64,000 nucleotides of DNA, taken from an uncultured Bacteroides sp. Its GTDB lineage: Bacteria > Bacteroidota > Bacteroidia > Bacteroidales > Bacteroidaceae. Of the stretch, positions 24,103 to 33,916 are shown one piece after another. The stretch covers positions 434,001-498,000 of the forward strand of contig NZ_OY782578.1 in the NCBI RefSeq assembly GCF_963677945.1. Direction: 5' to 3'. Under the pieces are notes generated by a model. It had not been told where the DNA came from. It ran no database searches and worked only from the letters and a program-made list of their open reading frames with translations. How positions within the stretch are numbered: the stretch's first letter is position 1; each line of letters opens with the position of its first letter. A program made the position numbers and the translations under genes.

Positions 24103-25722
24103 CTATTGGATTAACAGTTTAGAGACCAGAGCTTTCTTCCCGTTGAAAGCCCGAACCAGATAGAATCCTTTCTGCAAGGAAGCTGCAGGAAGCAAGAAAT
24201 ATTGGCCGGGATTAGGGTTTACAGACGAGAATACAAGCTGACCACTTACAGTGAGCAACTCTACCCTATCTATTTGCGCAGCACAAAGCGTTACGTATCC
24301 TTGAGAAGGATCGCCATATATCTGAAGTTTTTCAGTTTTATCAACTTCAGAATCCTTGATACCTGTACTATAAGTACCCAGACTAACGCCGGCCAGGATA
24401 GGATCATGGTCGGAACAACGGTAAGGATCGGCTGAATAAAAGGTAGTATTGTTATAATCAAAATAACTGGGTTCGTCTGCATTAATATGCCATGGACGTG
24501 CTCCGGTTACCTGCTGACTAAGAGTGGTGGTAGCCAATGAATGATCAAGGTATCCCACTGCCCCGTTATATACATAACTATAATCTGATGGAGAATAACG
24601 TTTCAACTGATTAACAAGTCCATTATTTGTATATACTTTTATAGGGTCTTCCATGGAGTAGGCATTCATATCTCCCACTACCAGTACATCGGGATCGGCA
24701 TAATAACTTGTAAGCGTATTGAGTGTATTAACAACCAATTGAGCTTGATTCTTTCTCTGATAGTTATAGCTTCCCTGTCCATCGCCAATATCTGCATTAT
24801 TTCCGGTTCCGGAGCCGGACTTTGACTTAAGATGATTCACTGAAATAATCAAACGTTCTCCATTGCTTTTCAAGTCAAAAGCCTGAGCTATCTGTCGAAG
24901 TTGATAACCAGAAACGCCAAACTTATAAATTGATTTATATGGAATTACTTTTGTCTTATTATAAATAAAAATATTTTTTGTAAAAGTAGTATCGTGATAA
25001 TCATTATCGGCTACATAATCATAATTAACAGATGAAGTAACTTCATTTAAGCCATTCACCAAATCGGTTACAGAGGTATTTCCCTGCCCCACTTCGCAAA
25101 GAGCATAAACGTCGGCATCCAATCCCTTGAGGGCAGCCAGAATCTTCGTTCGTTGTCGGTCAAACTCAGCCAGGTTATCTGCACCATATCCTTTTCCCCA
25201 TAACGAACTTTTCGCTATATAATATTCCACATTAAAACTTGCAACTTTTAAATTGCAGGCACCAACATCACCGGGAGAAAAAGTTCGTTCATTTCCTGAA
25301 AACACGGGTTGTACAGTAGGTGTTATTGAATAAACTCCATTGCTATAATACAAAGTACCTTGCAATCCGGTTACTTTACTTCCTGTTCGTAGAGTTTTAT
25401 TGCTATCGGTATAAGTAAAAGAGGAGCTATTGAGGGTGAGCTTATGCTGTTCATTCAAGGTAGCAATATTATTTGCATCAACGCCCGGAAGGGCTACCTC
25501 GGTAGGAGAATAAAGCACATCGGGAGAAAGAGTAATATTTCCCGATGTGCTAGTATAATACGTTTTTGTAACCGTGAGCGGAAAGGTAAAAACCACCTCT
25601 TGTCCGTTCAACGTTGGTTTCAAATCATTTGTAAATGACTTAATCTCAGTCTGAGAATATGCAGACAAACAAATTGAAAGTCCACAGCATATTCCCAGGA
25701 ATAATAATACTTTTCTTTTCAT
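24103..25722 (-). CDS. Secreted endonuclease/exonuclease/phosphatase family protein with C-terminal sorting-like domain
   Basis: 539 residues with signal peptide (about 1-23). Residues 24-165 are a beta-rich OB-like segment. The EEP nuclease domain spans about 165-455: 'KVASFNVEYY' (metal/Asn site), 'DVYALCEVGQG' (Glu metal ligand), 'VNHLKSKSG', 'VLVVGDMNAYS' (Asp/Asn) and 'SDHDPIL' (catalytic His). Family members are extracellular nucleases or phosphodiesterases. The last 75 residues ('QIYGDPSQGYVTL...GFYLVRAF...VSKLLIQ') resemble type IX secretion sorting domains. It is a single gene. Confidence 0.85.
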   Translation of the reverse strand: MKRKVLLFLGICCGLSICLSAYSQTEIKSFTNDLKPTLNGQEVVFTFPLTVTKTYYTSTSGNITLSPDVLYSPTEVALPGVDANNIATLNEQHKLTLNSSSFTYTDSNKTLRTGSKVTGLQGTLYYSNGVYSITPTVQPVFSGNERTFSPGDVGACNLKVASFNVEYYIAKSSLWGKGYGADNLAEFDRQRTKILAALKGLDADVYALCEVGQGNTSVTDLVNGLNEVTSSVNYDYVADNDYHDTTFTKNIFIYNKTKVIPYKSIYKFGVSGYQLRQIAQAFDLKSNGERLIISVNHLKSKSGSGTGNNADIGDGQGSYNYQRKNQAQLVVNTLNTLTSYYADPDVLVVGDMNAYSMEDPIKVYTNNGLVNQLKRYSPSDYSYVYNGAVGYLDHSLATTTLSQQVTGARPWHINADEPSYFDYNNTTFYSADPYRCSDHDPILAGVSLGTYSTGIKDSEVDKTEKLQIYGDPSQGYVTLCAAQIDRVELLTVSGQLVFSSVNPNPGQYFLLPAASLQKGFYLVRAFNGKKALVSKLLIQ

Positions 25723-25771
25723 AACTATCTTTCGCTCAATTATAAGAGGGCAACAAAGATAGCAAATCTAT

Positions 25772-27085
25772 TTACTGAGTAAGCGAAAGTCCTTTATAAA
25801 AATCCAATATTTTTGCACGGAATAAATAATCATATTTTGCCTGTATCTGGTCTGATGAAGCCTTCATTAAATTCACTTTCACCTGACTAAATTCTACAGA
25901 AGTTGCTTTTCCGTTTTCATACTTCTCACGCATCAGTTTAAAAGAAGCCTCGCTAGCCTCAACAGCAGTCTTACCAGAATTATATTTAGCCAATGCAGCT
26001 ACAGCACTATAATACGCCTGCTGAATCTCTTTATAAAGGCTTTTCTTTGATTCTTCTACTTGAAGAGCCTGAGTACTGTAATTTAAACGGGCAGTTTTAA
26101 CCTTGTTGCGTGTGTCATGCCTGTCGAAAATTGGAATGCTTAATAAAAAACCGATATATTGATTGAAATTATCATTCAATTGCCTACCAAGGCCACGACT
26201 GGTAGCACCCGACGCTGTATAATATCCGGTGCCTAATGATCCTTTAAAAGAAATCGTTGGATAATAAGCACCCTGCGCAATCTTAATGTTCTTGTCCATT
26301 CCCTGTAAACGATACTGGGCAGCCAACACTGCCGGCTTATTAACGATGGACTGAGCATAAATATCCTCCGGTGTACTCAATGCCTGAAAATCGGGTTCTA
26401 TTTCAGGAGAAACAACAGAAAATCCCTCTGGAGTTCGAAGTTCCAACAGTTGTGTCAGTTCAAGAATAGCCAGTTTGCGGTTATTCTCCGCCTGCACAGC
26501 TGCAAGTTCATCTTGAGCCAGAGTTGCTTTTGCCTCATAAACCTGAGCTGTAGATGCTTTACCTACTTCTTCCAAACGACTCATTCTGTCTAACTGTTCC
26601 CTACTCAGATTAATCTGTTCCTTAGCAACTTTACACAACTCTTCATTAAATAAAACCTGAAGGAAAGCAGAAGTCACATTTACACTGATATCTTCTTTCG
26701 CTTTATTCAAATCCTCAGTAGCTGCTTTCAGATTGAGTTTACTTAATTCAATATTATTGGATATCTGAAAGCCTGTAAAAATTGGAACATTGACGTCAAT
26801 GCCTAAACTACTGTTAGTACTGTTATTTGCATAAGAATTATCAGCAGAAGAAATTGCGCGTCCAAACCTAAAATCCTGAGACATACTTCCGGTTACATTA
26901 GGAAGTTTCTGGTTCTTAGCTGTATTAAGAGCAACCTTCTGCTGCTCGTTTGCTATTTCTTGCTTTTGAATCTGGATATTATGCTTCAATGCATATTCCA
27001 CACAATCCTTAAGCGACCAGCTTTGTTGAGCAAAGCTGCCTCCTGAAACAAGCAATACAGCAATTAGAATTATATACTTTTTCAT
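25772..27085 (-). CDS. TolC-family outer-membrane efflux protein
   Basis: 437 residues from the ATG at 27085; longer starts would overlap the upstream gene and hide the signal peptide 'MKKYIILIAVLLVSGGSFAQ'. The duplicated OEP architecture is present: long amphipathic helices ('CVEYALKHNIQIQKQEIANEQQK', split about residue 30) and paired strands ('NVPIFTGFQISNNIEL', 'SIPIFDRHDTRNKV'). It would form the trimeric outer-membrane channel for the adaptor and ABC permeases immediately upstream (the adaptor ends 4 bases before). Last gene of the export operon. Confidence 0.9.
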   Translation of the reverse strand: MKKYIILIAVLLVSGGSFAQQSWSLKDCVEYALKHNIQIQKQEIANEQQKVALNTAKNQKLPNVTGSMSQDFRFGRAISSADNSYANNSTNSSLGIDVNVPIFTGFQISNNIELSKLNLKAATEDLNKAKEDISVNVTSAFLQVLFNEELCKVAKEQINLSREQLDRMSRLEEVGKASTAQVYEAKATLAQDELAAVQAENNRKLAILELTQLLELRTPEGFSVVSPEIEPDFQALSTPEDIYAQSIVNKPAVLAAQYRLQGMDKNIKIAQGAYYPTISFKGSLGTGYYTASGATSRGLGRQLNDNFNQYIGFLLSIPIFDRHDTRNKVKTARLNYSTQALQVEESKKSLYKEIQQAYYSAVAALAKYNSGKTAVEASEASFKLMREKYENGKATSVEFSQVKVNLMKASSDQIQAKYDYLFRAKILDFYKGLSLTQ

Positions 27086-27089
27086 AGAC

Positions 27090-28217
27090 TTACTTTTTAT
27101 TTTCTTCAGCATCAGGCTTCTTATCCTCAATAACTGCACCACGCACTTTATCCTTAGCTGTAATTCCACTCTTTATCTCTATTTTTATACCATCACTAAC
27201 GCCTAGTTTTATCTGACGTCTTTCAAATGTTTGTTTCGGTTTCTCTGTTTTCAGAACATATACAAAAGTTGAATCGCCAGAGAACTCAACAGTACTTTCG
27301 GGAACAGATAATACCTTTGATACTTTTTCAAGAACTATCTCTGCATTCGCGCTATATCCCGAACGTATATTCACATTGGATGGAGCATTTATGGCTGCTT
27401 TAATTTCAAACAGATTAGCACCGTTTTCAGTAACCCCTTTCGGAGATATATATTCAAGCTTAGCATCAAATTTAAGATTCTGCAATGCACCGATTGTTAA
27501 CTTGATAGGCATGCCTTCTCTGATACGACCTACTTCTGTTTCGTCAATCTTTCCTTTGAATAAAAGATCTTTCATATTAGCAACAGTCGCAATTGTTGTT
27601 CCGTCGTTAAATGTATTACTCATAATAACTGAGTTACCTTTCTTGATTGGAACATCTAGAATTAATCCATCAATTGTAGAACGTATCATCGTATTACTGT
27701 ATGTAGCAGAATTTTTAGTTATACCATCTTTCACAATATCAAGATTATCTTTTGATGAAGAAAGTTCTTCTTTAGCTGTTTTCATAGAAACTTCGCTCTT
27801 TTCGAACTCTTCTTTACTTATAAGCTTGTCCTTATATAACTTTTTCTGGCGATCGAATTCCTGCAAAGATTGTTTGTAGTTAATGTCTGCAACACGAACA
27901 CGGCTTTCTGCAGAATTTAATTGTCCCAATTCTGGGATGACTTTTACCTTAGCAATCACTTCACCTTTCTTGACCATTTCGCCGGCTTCTTTATAAACTT
28001 CTTCAACAATACCTGAGATTTGAGGTTTAATAAGAATTTCGTCGCGAGGCTCTACTTTACCTGTAGCCACGGTACTTTTTTCAATATCTGCTACCTTTGG
28101 AGTTATTACTTCATAAACAATTTCCTTTGGTTGAGATTTAACATAAAGGAAAGCGAAAGTGGCAATAAATATAGCAGCAATAACTACTATCATAAAGATT
28201 CTTAAGTACTTTTTCAT
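27090..28217 (-). CDS. Periplasmic adaptor (MacA/HlyD-type membrane fusion protein)
   Basis: 375 residues. One N-terminal anchor (about 7-26). The biotinyl-lipoyl half-motifs are 'KPQISGIVEEVYKEAGEMVKKGEVIAKV' (about 64-91) and 'STIDGLILDVPIKKGNSV'; the helical hairpin between them is rich in Lys/Glu. The beta-barrel and membrane-proximal domains follow, ending in a charged tail. It joins an inner-membrane MacB-like pump to TolC. It sits 33 bases downstream of the permease gene and directly upstream of tolC. Confidence 0.9.
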   Translation of the reverse strand: MKKYLRIFMIVVIAAIFIATFAFLYVKSQPKEIVYEVITPKVADIEKSTVATGKVEPRDEILIKPQISGIVEEVYKEAGEMVKKGEVIAKVKVIPELGQLNSAESRVRVADINYKQSLQEFDRQKKLYKDKLISKEEFEKSEVSMKTAKEELSSSKDNLDIVKDGITKNSATYSNTMIRSTIDGLILDVPIKKGNSVIMSNTFNDGTTIATVANMKDLLFKGKIDETEVGRIREGMPIKLTIGALQNLKFDAKLEYISPKGVTENGANLFEIKAAINAPSNVNIRSGYSANAEIVLEKVSKVLSVPESTVEFSGDSTFVYVLKTEKPKQTFERRQIKLGVSDGIKIEIKSGITAKDKVRGAVIEDKKPDAEENKK

Positions 28218-28250
28218 ATACGTATTATTTGTATTGTTATTATCATTTTA

Positions 28251-29495
28251 TTATTCATCACGCATTGCATCTACAGGTTTTATAGACATTGCCCTGTAGG
28301 CCGGCGCCATACCCGCCATTATTCCCAAAGAGAGTAGCAGCAATGCCATACCAATAGCAGTCCAGAAAGAAACCTGGAAGTGAGCTTCAGTGCCACTGGC
28401 GGTAACACCAACCTCGGCAACCTGAAGAATAAGCACTGCAAAAGATATTCCGGTTAATCCGGCTATACTAGTCAACACCATACTTTCAGAAAGTATCTGT
28501 CTCATAATATCTTGCGGACGTGCACCAATTGCACGACGAATTCCTATTTCAACTGTTCTTTCACGAACTGTAACCATCATAATGTTACTTACACCAATAG
28601 CTCCAGCCAATAATGTTCCCAATCCAACAAGCCATACAAGTGTACGGATACCTGTGAATAGACTATCTATCATCTTAAACATCTCTTCCATATTCAGCAC
28701 CATTACAGCCTGAGGATCGGAAGGTGAAATTAAGTGGTTATACTTTATCAGTTCCTGAATTTTAGGTTCCAAAGCACTTACAGCAGTTCCATGCTTAGCA
28801 GTCAAACAAATAATGTGAACTGTCTTTCCGTAATTATAAGCTTGCTGCATTGTAGTAAACGGAATATTTATCATTTCCTCACTGGAACCACCAATATTTA
28901 TATTACTAACTCCGGAACAAACACCCACAACCTGATAATAGATTCCATCCACACGAATATATTCTCCACAAGGATTTTCTCCTTTCTTGAAAAGAGTTTC
29001 ATAAATACGTTTTCCGATGGTACAAATTTTACGTTGTTCGCTCATATCAACATCGTTTATGAAACGCCCAAACATCATTGTCTGTTTTTCTATTTTATCA
29101 TAATCCGGACGTGTCCCTCTAGCTGTAAATGTTCCTTTTTTATCTCCACGTACTACGGCAGATCCCCATTTGAAAAGACAGGGAGAAATATCTTCTATTT
29201 CATGAATACGAGTCTTGAGCACTTCTACATCATGGTTTTCCAAGTCCCACTTACGTCCTTTACGGAAACCTTTGTAGGGTTCACTAGTTTGCTGACTAAT
29301 TATAAAACAGGAGTTTGTGGCAAATCCGGCAAAATTTCTGCTCATCATTTGCTGTAATCCATTTCCTCCGCCAATAAGAGCCACCAGCATAAATATTCCC
29401 CAAAATATACCGAAAGCAGTTAATACACTACGAGTTTTGTTTCGGGTAATGGTTATCAGGATTTCCTCCCAGCGATCTATATCTATTATACTCAT
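28251..29495 (-). CDS. MacB-like ABC transporter permease 2
   Basis: 414 residues, with TM1 at about 20-40, a large periplasmic MacB core (about 45-270) and three C-terminal TMs making the FtsX domain. The FtsX-type motif 'TVRERTVEIGIRRAIGARPQDI' (about 310-331) is clear and the protein ends 'MSIKPVDAMRDE', typical of the family. It lies 2 bases downstream of a second permease of the same type, so a heterodimeric pump is likely. Such pumps export peptides, siderophores, lipoproteins or antibiotics; the substrate is unknown. Confidence 0.9.
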   Translation of the reverse strand: MSIIDIDRWEEILITITRNKTRSVLTAFGIFWGIFMLVALIGGGNGLQQMMSRNFAGFATNSCFIISQQTSEPYKGFRKGRKWDLENHDVEVLKTRIHEIEDISPCLFKWGSAVVRGDKKGTFTARGTRPDYDKIEKQTMMFGRFINDVDMSEQRKICTIGKRIYETLFKKGENPCGEYIRVDGIYYQVVGVCSGVSNINIGGSSEEMINIPFTTMQQAYNYGKTVHIICLTAKHGTAVSALEPKIQELIKYNHLISPSDPQAVMVLNMEEMFKMIDSLFTGIRTLVWLVGLGTLLAGAIGVSNIMMVTVRERTVEIGIRRAIGARPQDIMRQILSESMVLTSIAGLTGISFAVLILQVAEVGVTASGTEAHFQVSFWTAIGMALLLLSLGIMAGMAPAYRAMSIKPVDAMRDE

Positions 29496-29497
29496 AA

Positions 29498-30766
29498 TTA
29501 TTCTGCTCTTAATGCTTCAATTGGTCTTATCTTAACAGCTTTACGTGCCGGGAAGAATCCCGCAAAAGTTCCGGCAATAATCAAAGTTAATGTAGCTTTT
29601 ATTGCCACACTAAGATCTACAGTAGGATCTTTGTACACAGTCATTTGCATATCTCCCATGCCAAAGGTTTTTGCTCCTTCAACAGCATTCATATACTCTG
29701 TAACTCCAATTCCTGCTACCATCCCAATATATCCGAAAATCGTTGTTATTAATATACTTTCAAGAATAATGAGCCATAATACCGATGCCGGAGAAGCACC
29801 TAACGCCTTTCTTATTCCAATTTCCCGAGTACGTTCTTTTACCGTTATAAGCATGATATTACTTACACCAACAATACCGCTAAGCAAAGTAAATATACCA
29901 ATTATCCAAACAGCTGTTGTCAGAATATTCTTCGCAGTCATCTGTTGCAAGTATTGGGTAAAACGGTTCCAGATATACATTGCATTCATATCTGTAGGAT
30001 CAAAACGGTGCGAAGCTCCAAGTGCTTTACGGTATTCCAATTCAAAATCCTTATTCGCTTTTTCAGTATTCAGTCCACGAGTAGTAAATATGATATTATT
30101 TAATGTATCCGCTTTATTATATATTGTCTGTGCAGCAGTAAAAGGAATATATGCCGCCCGGGAGTCTTGATTTCCTTTATCTCTGTAAACTCCCACAACC
30201 CGATAAATTACTCCATCTGCATTTACAAACTTACCTATAGCACTTTCTTTACGAAAAAGAACATCCCTTGTTTTATAATGAATCACAATAACCTTTCTGC
30301 TTTGATCTATGTCCATATCATTAATAAAACGGCCACCGTTCTGATCAAGTTTACAAGGTTCTATCTCTGTATAAGAAGGGTGCACTCCGGTTAGATCTAA
30401 GGATACATACTGATCTTTATAAGAAAGATTAACGCCTTCTTTTTTAACTGTAGCGCCTGCAGTAATAACATTATCACTGAATTTATTTTTAGTGATATTT
30501 ATGTCCTTATTATTAAAGCTGATCCTTCTACCAGATTCAAGACCATCATAAGTTTTATCAGTCCATCCCGGAAATATCTTAATGGAATTCTTAGCCATAT
30601 CCGAAGATGATTCTTCAAAAGCATGTATTATACCATTTCCCCATCCTAACAAAACAATCAGCATAAAGATTCCCCATGAAACGGAAAATCCGGTAAGCAC
30701 GGTCCGCAACTTATTTTGCTTAATTGTGCTTAATATTTCCTGCCATATATCAAGTCCTATTCTCAT
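29498..30766 (-). CDS. MacB-like ABC transporter permease 1
   Basis: 422 residues with the same MacB_PCD plus FtsX layout as the next gene: TM1 about 23-43, periplasmic core, and the 'TVKERTREIGIRKALGASPASV' motif at about 320-341. The end 'KIRPIEALRAE' is family-typical. It is paralogous to but clearly diverged from permease 2. It follows the ATPase gene by 3 bases; these tight junctions support a single mRNA for all five export genes. Confidence 0.9.
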   Translation of the reverse strand: MRIGLDIWQEILSTIKQNKLRTVLTGFSVSWGIFMLIVLLGWGNGIIHAFEESSSDMAKNSIKIFPGWTDKTYDGLESGRRISFNNKDINITKNKFSDNVITAGATVKKEGVNLSYKDQYVSLDLTGVHPSYTEIEPCKLDQNGGRFINDMDIDQSRKVIVIHYKTRDVLFRKESAIGKFVNADGVIYRVVGVYRDKGNQDSRAAYIPFTAAQTIYNKADTLNNIIFTTRGLNTEKANKDFELEYRKALGASHRFDPTDMNAMYIWNRFTQYLQQMTAKNILTTAVWIIGIFTLLSGIVGVSNIMLITVKERTREIGIRKALGASPASVLWLIILESILITTIFGYIGMVAGIGVTEYMNAVEGAKTFGMGDMQMTVYKDPTVDLSVAIKATLTLIIAGTFAGFFPARKAVKIRPIEALRAE

Positions 30767-30769
30767 GGT

Positions 30770-31486
30770 TTATTTCATCATTTTCCCATTACCAAATGGA
30801 GATAGATTATGATTTGAATTATCTTCTACAGACTCAATAAGACCATCTTTTATATGGATAATCTTATTCGTCCTATTTGCTACACCCGATTCGTGAGTAA
30901 CCACAACAAGCGTCATTCCAAGATCATTTACGTCTTTTAATATCTGCATAACCTCATCAGATGTTTTACTATCCAAAGCACCAGTCGGCTCGTCTGCCAA
31001 AATAATTTGCGGCTGAGATATTAATGCACGTGCAATAGCCACACGCTGCTTTTGACCACCGGATAATTCATTAGGCATATGATGTGCCCAATCTTTCAAA
31101 CCCAGTTTATCCAGATATTCCATTGCAAGAATATTTCTCTTCTTACGGCTCACATTCTGATAAAAAAGTGGCAATGCAACATTCTCCATTGCATTTTTGA
31201 AAGAAATCAGATTAAAAGACTGAAAAATAAAACCAATCATCCGGTTACGATACTCGGCAGCACGGGTTTCACTCAGTTTTTTCATCAGAACATCATTGAG
31301 ATAATAATTCCCCGTATCATAATTATCTAAAATACCGAGAATATTAAGCAGGGTTGATTTACCGGAACCTGAAGCTCCCATAATAGAAACAAACTCCCCA
31401 CGCTCTATGTCCAGATTTATACCTTTAAGAACGTGAAGAGGAGCTCCGTTGTGATAAGTCTTGTTAATGTCTTCTAAATGTATCAT
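30770..31486 (-). CDS. ABC transporter ATP-binding protein (MacB/LolD type)
   Basis: 238 residues. Walker A 'GASGSGKSTLLN' (about 37-48), Q-loop 'FIFQSFNLI', signature 'LSGGQKQRVAIARAL' (about 142-156), Walker B 'IILADEPTGALD' and H-loop 'VVVTHE' are all intact, so it is an active ATPase of the MacB/LolD clade. It is the first gene of the minus-strand export operon (ATPase, two permeases, adaptor, TolC). Confidence 0.95.
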   Translation of the reverse strand: MIHLEDINKTYHNGAPLHVLKGINLDIERGEFVSIMGASGSGKSTLLNILGILDNYDTGNYYLNDVLMKKLSETRAAEYRNRMIGFIFQSFNLISFKNAMENVALPLFYQNVSRKKRNILAMEYLDKLGLKDWAHHMPNELSGGQKQRVAIARALISQPQIILADEPTGALDSKTSDEVMQILKDVNDLGMTLVVVTHESGVANRTNKIIHIKDGLIESVEDNSNHNLSPFGNGKMMK

Positions 31487-31639
31487 TTTTAAGATGTTTA
31501 ATCTACGTTTTTTGTATTAGACGCAAGAGTAGTACTAAAAGTTGCAGTTCAACAAAAGAAAATTAAAAAAATATTTTGTAAAATCAATCAACTTTGCGTA
31601 ATTTGTAGATTAGTTATTAACCCTTTAAACAAAAAAATA

Positions 31640-32620
31640 ATGATCTCAGGTATGGAAAAGCCCTACGTTGTAGGCATTGATATAGGTGGAACTAATTCCG
31701 TTTTTGGCATTGTAGATGCACGTGGTACTATCTTGTGCAGCGACTCTGTTAAGACTCAAGCCTATGATAAAGTCGAAGATTACGTTGATGCTGTTTGTGC
31801 AAAACTACTTCCTCTTATTGAATCAGAAGGTGGAGTTGAAAAAGTAAAAGGTATCGGAGTTGGAGCTCCAAATGGAAACTATTATAGTGGAACTATCGAG
31901 TTTGCTCCTAATCTTCCTTGGAAAGGCGTTATTCATTTGGCAGAATTGTTTGAACAAAGAATTGGTATTCCTACTGCTTTAACAAACGATGCTAATGCAG
32001 CTGCTATTGGAGAAATGACTTATGGTGCAGCTCGCGGAATGAAAGATTTTATCATGATTACCCTTGGAACCGGAGTTGGTAGCGGAATTGTTATTAACGG
32101 ACAGATGGTTTATGGACATGATGGCTTTGCCGGTGAACTTGGACACACTATCATTCGCCGTGAAAATGGTAGAATGTGTGGTTGCGGACGTAAAGGATGT
32201 TTGGAAACTTATTGTTCTGCAACAGGTGTAGCCCGTACAGCTCGTGAGTTTTTAATTGCTCGTTCAGACCAAAGTTTATTGCGTAATATTCCTGCTGAAG
32301 AAATTTCATCAAAAGATGTATTTGATGCTGCAGAAAAAGGTGATAAGTTAGCTCAGGAAATTTTTGAATTTACTGGCCACCTATTAGGTGAAGCATTAGC
32401 TGATTTTGTTGCTTTCTCAAGCCCTGAAGCTATCGTTTTATTTGGTGGACTCGCTAAATCCGGCGATTACATCATGAAACCTGTTGAAAAAGCTCTTAAT
32501 GATAATGTTTTGAATATATTTAAAGGAAAGGCTAAACTTCTTGTTTCAGAACTTAAAGATTCTGATGCTGCTGTTCTTGGAGCAAGTGCTCTTGGTTGGG
32601 AGGTTAAGGATTTAAAATAA
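31640..32620 (+). CDS. ROK family sugar kinase (glucokinase-like)
   Basis: 326 residues. The ATP phosphate-binding loop is 'GIDIGGTNSVFGIV' (about 11-24), the catalytic Asp region 'LTNDANAAAIGE' (about 113-124), the sugar-contacting 'GELGHTII', and the ROK zinc motif 'CGCGRKGCLETYCS' (about 180-193). ROK enzymes in Bacteroides are usually glucokinases, but N-acetylhexosamine or other sugars are possible. It is a single gene, divergent from the export operon. The Met at residue 5 is an alternative start. Confidence 0.88.
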   Translation: MISGMEKPYVVGIDIGGTNSVFGIVDARGTILCSDSVKTQAYDKVEDYVDAVCAKLLPLIESEGGVEKVKGIGVGAPNGNYYSGTIEFAPNLPWKGVIHLAELFEQRIGIPTALTNDANAAAIGEMTYGAARGMKDFIMITLGTGVGSGIVINGQMVYGHDGFAGELGHTIIRRENGRMCGCGRKGCLETYCSATGVARTAREFLIARSDQSLLRNIPAEEISSKDVFDAAEKGDKLAQEIFEFTGHLLGEALADFVAFSSPEAIVLFGGLAKSGDYIMKPVEKALNDNVLNIFKGKAKLLVSELKDSDAAVLGASALGWEVKDLK

Positions 32621-32641
32621 TAAAGAATTATCTTTCATAGA

Positions 32642-32678
32642 AAAAGAGGTATAGTTCATTAAAGACTATACCTCTTTT
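32642..32678. terminator. Bidirectional terminator between the ROK kinase and ackA
   Basis: AAAAGAGGTATAGT (32642-32655) and ACTATACCTCTTTT (32665-32678) form a perfect 14-base stem with A/T-runs on both sides. Confidence 0.92.
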
Positions 32679-32702
32679 CTGTTATATATAGAATACTTCT
32701 TA

Positions 32703-33905
32703 CTATTCGCCTTCCAATATTTGCATAGTATCTGAAGCAATCATAAACTCTTCATCAGTAGGAATTATAAGAACCTTCACTTTTGAGTCAGGTTTACTGA
32801 TAATCACTTCTTCACCACGAACTTTGTTGTTTAATTCTTCATTCAAAGAAATTCCCATAAATTCAAGTCCACGGCAAGCGCCTGAACGACATGATGCCTG
32901 GTTTTCACCAACACCACCTGTAAATACAATGATGTCAACACCACCCAAAGCAGCTGCATAAGCACCAATGTACTTCTTAATGCGGTAAAAATACATCTCT
33001 TCAGCAAGAATTGCACGTTCATTACCTGCTTCATAAGCAGCCTCTAGTTCGCGCATATCGCTGGAAATTCCGGATACTCCTAAAACGCCACTATGTTTAT
33101 TTAGTAATGTAGAGATTGAAGCGGTACCAATCATTTCTTTATCCATGATATAAGAAACAACTCCGGCATCAATATCTCCGGCACGAGTTCCCATCAATAA
33201 ACCTTCTACAGGAGTAAATCCCATTGAAGTATCCATAGATTTACCATCTTTAATAGCAGCTACAGATCCACCGTTACCTATGTGACAAGTAATTATACGT
33301 TGTCCTTCCTGAGAAATACCAAGGAAGTCACATACACGTTTTGAAACATAACGGTGACTAGTTCCATGGAAACCATAACGACGGATACCATATTTCTTAT
33401 AAAGCTGATAAGGAATACCATACATATAAGCATAATCAGGCATGGTCTGGTGGAAAGCTGTATCAAAGACAGCAATCTGAGGTGCATTTGGCATTAAATC
33501 CGAAACAGCACGGATACCTTTCAAGTTAGGCGGATTGTGAAGTGGAGCGATATCTATACACTCTACAATCTTTTCAATAACCTGATCGTTAATCAAAACA
33601 GATTTATTAAATTTTTCACCTCCATGCACAACTCTGTGGCCCACGGCATTGATCTCATCCAGAGACTTGATACAACCATATTTTTCACTGACTAAAACGC
33701 CGAGAATATATTCAATACCTGCTGTATGTTCCAATATTTCTCCTTCTAACATAACCTTATCTCCACTAGGAAGGGTAAGCTTAAGGAAGGAACCTTTTAA
33801 TCCAATTTTTTCTATTCCACCCTGCGCCATCACTTCTTTAGTGTCCATATTGAACAACTTATACTTGATGGATGAACTACCGCAGTTGAGTACTAATATC
33901 TTCAT
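32703..33905 (-). CDS. ackA: Acetate kinase
   Basis: 400 residues, the normal length. Acetate kinase converts acetyl phosphate plus ADP to acetate and ATP. Signatures are 'LVLNCGSSSIKYKLF' (4-18), 'GHRVVHGG' (about 86-93), the catalytic Asp in 'AVFDTAFH', 'GFHGTSHRYVS' and 'CHIGNGGSVAAI'. It is the last gene of a minus-strand operon with pta and a hydroxyacyl-CoA dehydrogenase-like gene, 11 bases from the latter. Confidence 0.97.
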   Translation of the reverse strand: MKILVLNCGSSSIKYKLFNMDTKEVMAQGGIEKIGLKGSFLKLTLPSGDKVMLEGEILEHTAGIEYILGVLVSEKYGCIKSLDEINAVGHRVVHGGEKFNKSVLINDQVIEKIVECIDIAPLHNPPNLKGIRAVSDLMPNAPQIAVFDTAFHQTMPDYAYMYGIPYQLYKKYGIRRYGFHGTSHRYVSKRVCDFLGISQEGQRIITCHIGNGGSVAAIKDGKSMDTSMGFTPVEGLLMGTRAGDIDAGVVSYIMDKEMIGTASISTLLNKHSGVLGVSGISSDMRELEAAYEAGNERAILAEEMYFYRIKKYIGAYAAALGGVDIIVFTGGVGENQASCRSGACRGLEFMGISLNEELNNKVRGEEVIISKPDSKVKVLIIPTDEEFMIASDTMQILEGE

Positions 33906-33916
33906 AGTTTTTACTT

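Noticed and set aside
28734..29357. Long antisense frame (207 codons) within the ABC permease gene
   Set aside because: Composition is that of complementary coding DNA; no start signal or family.
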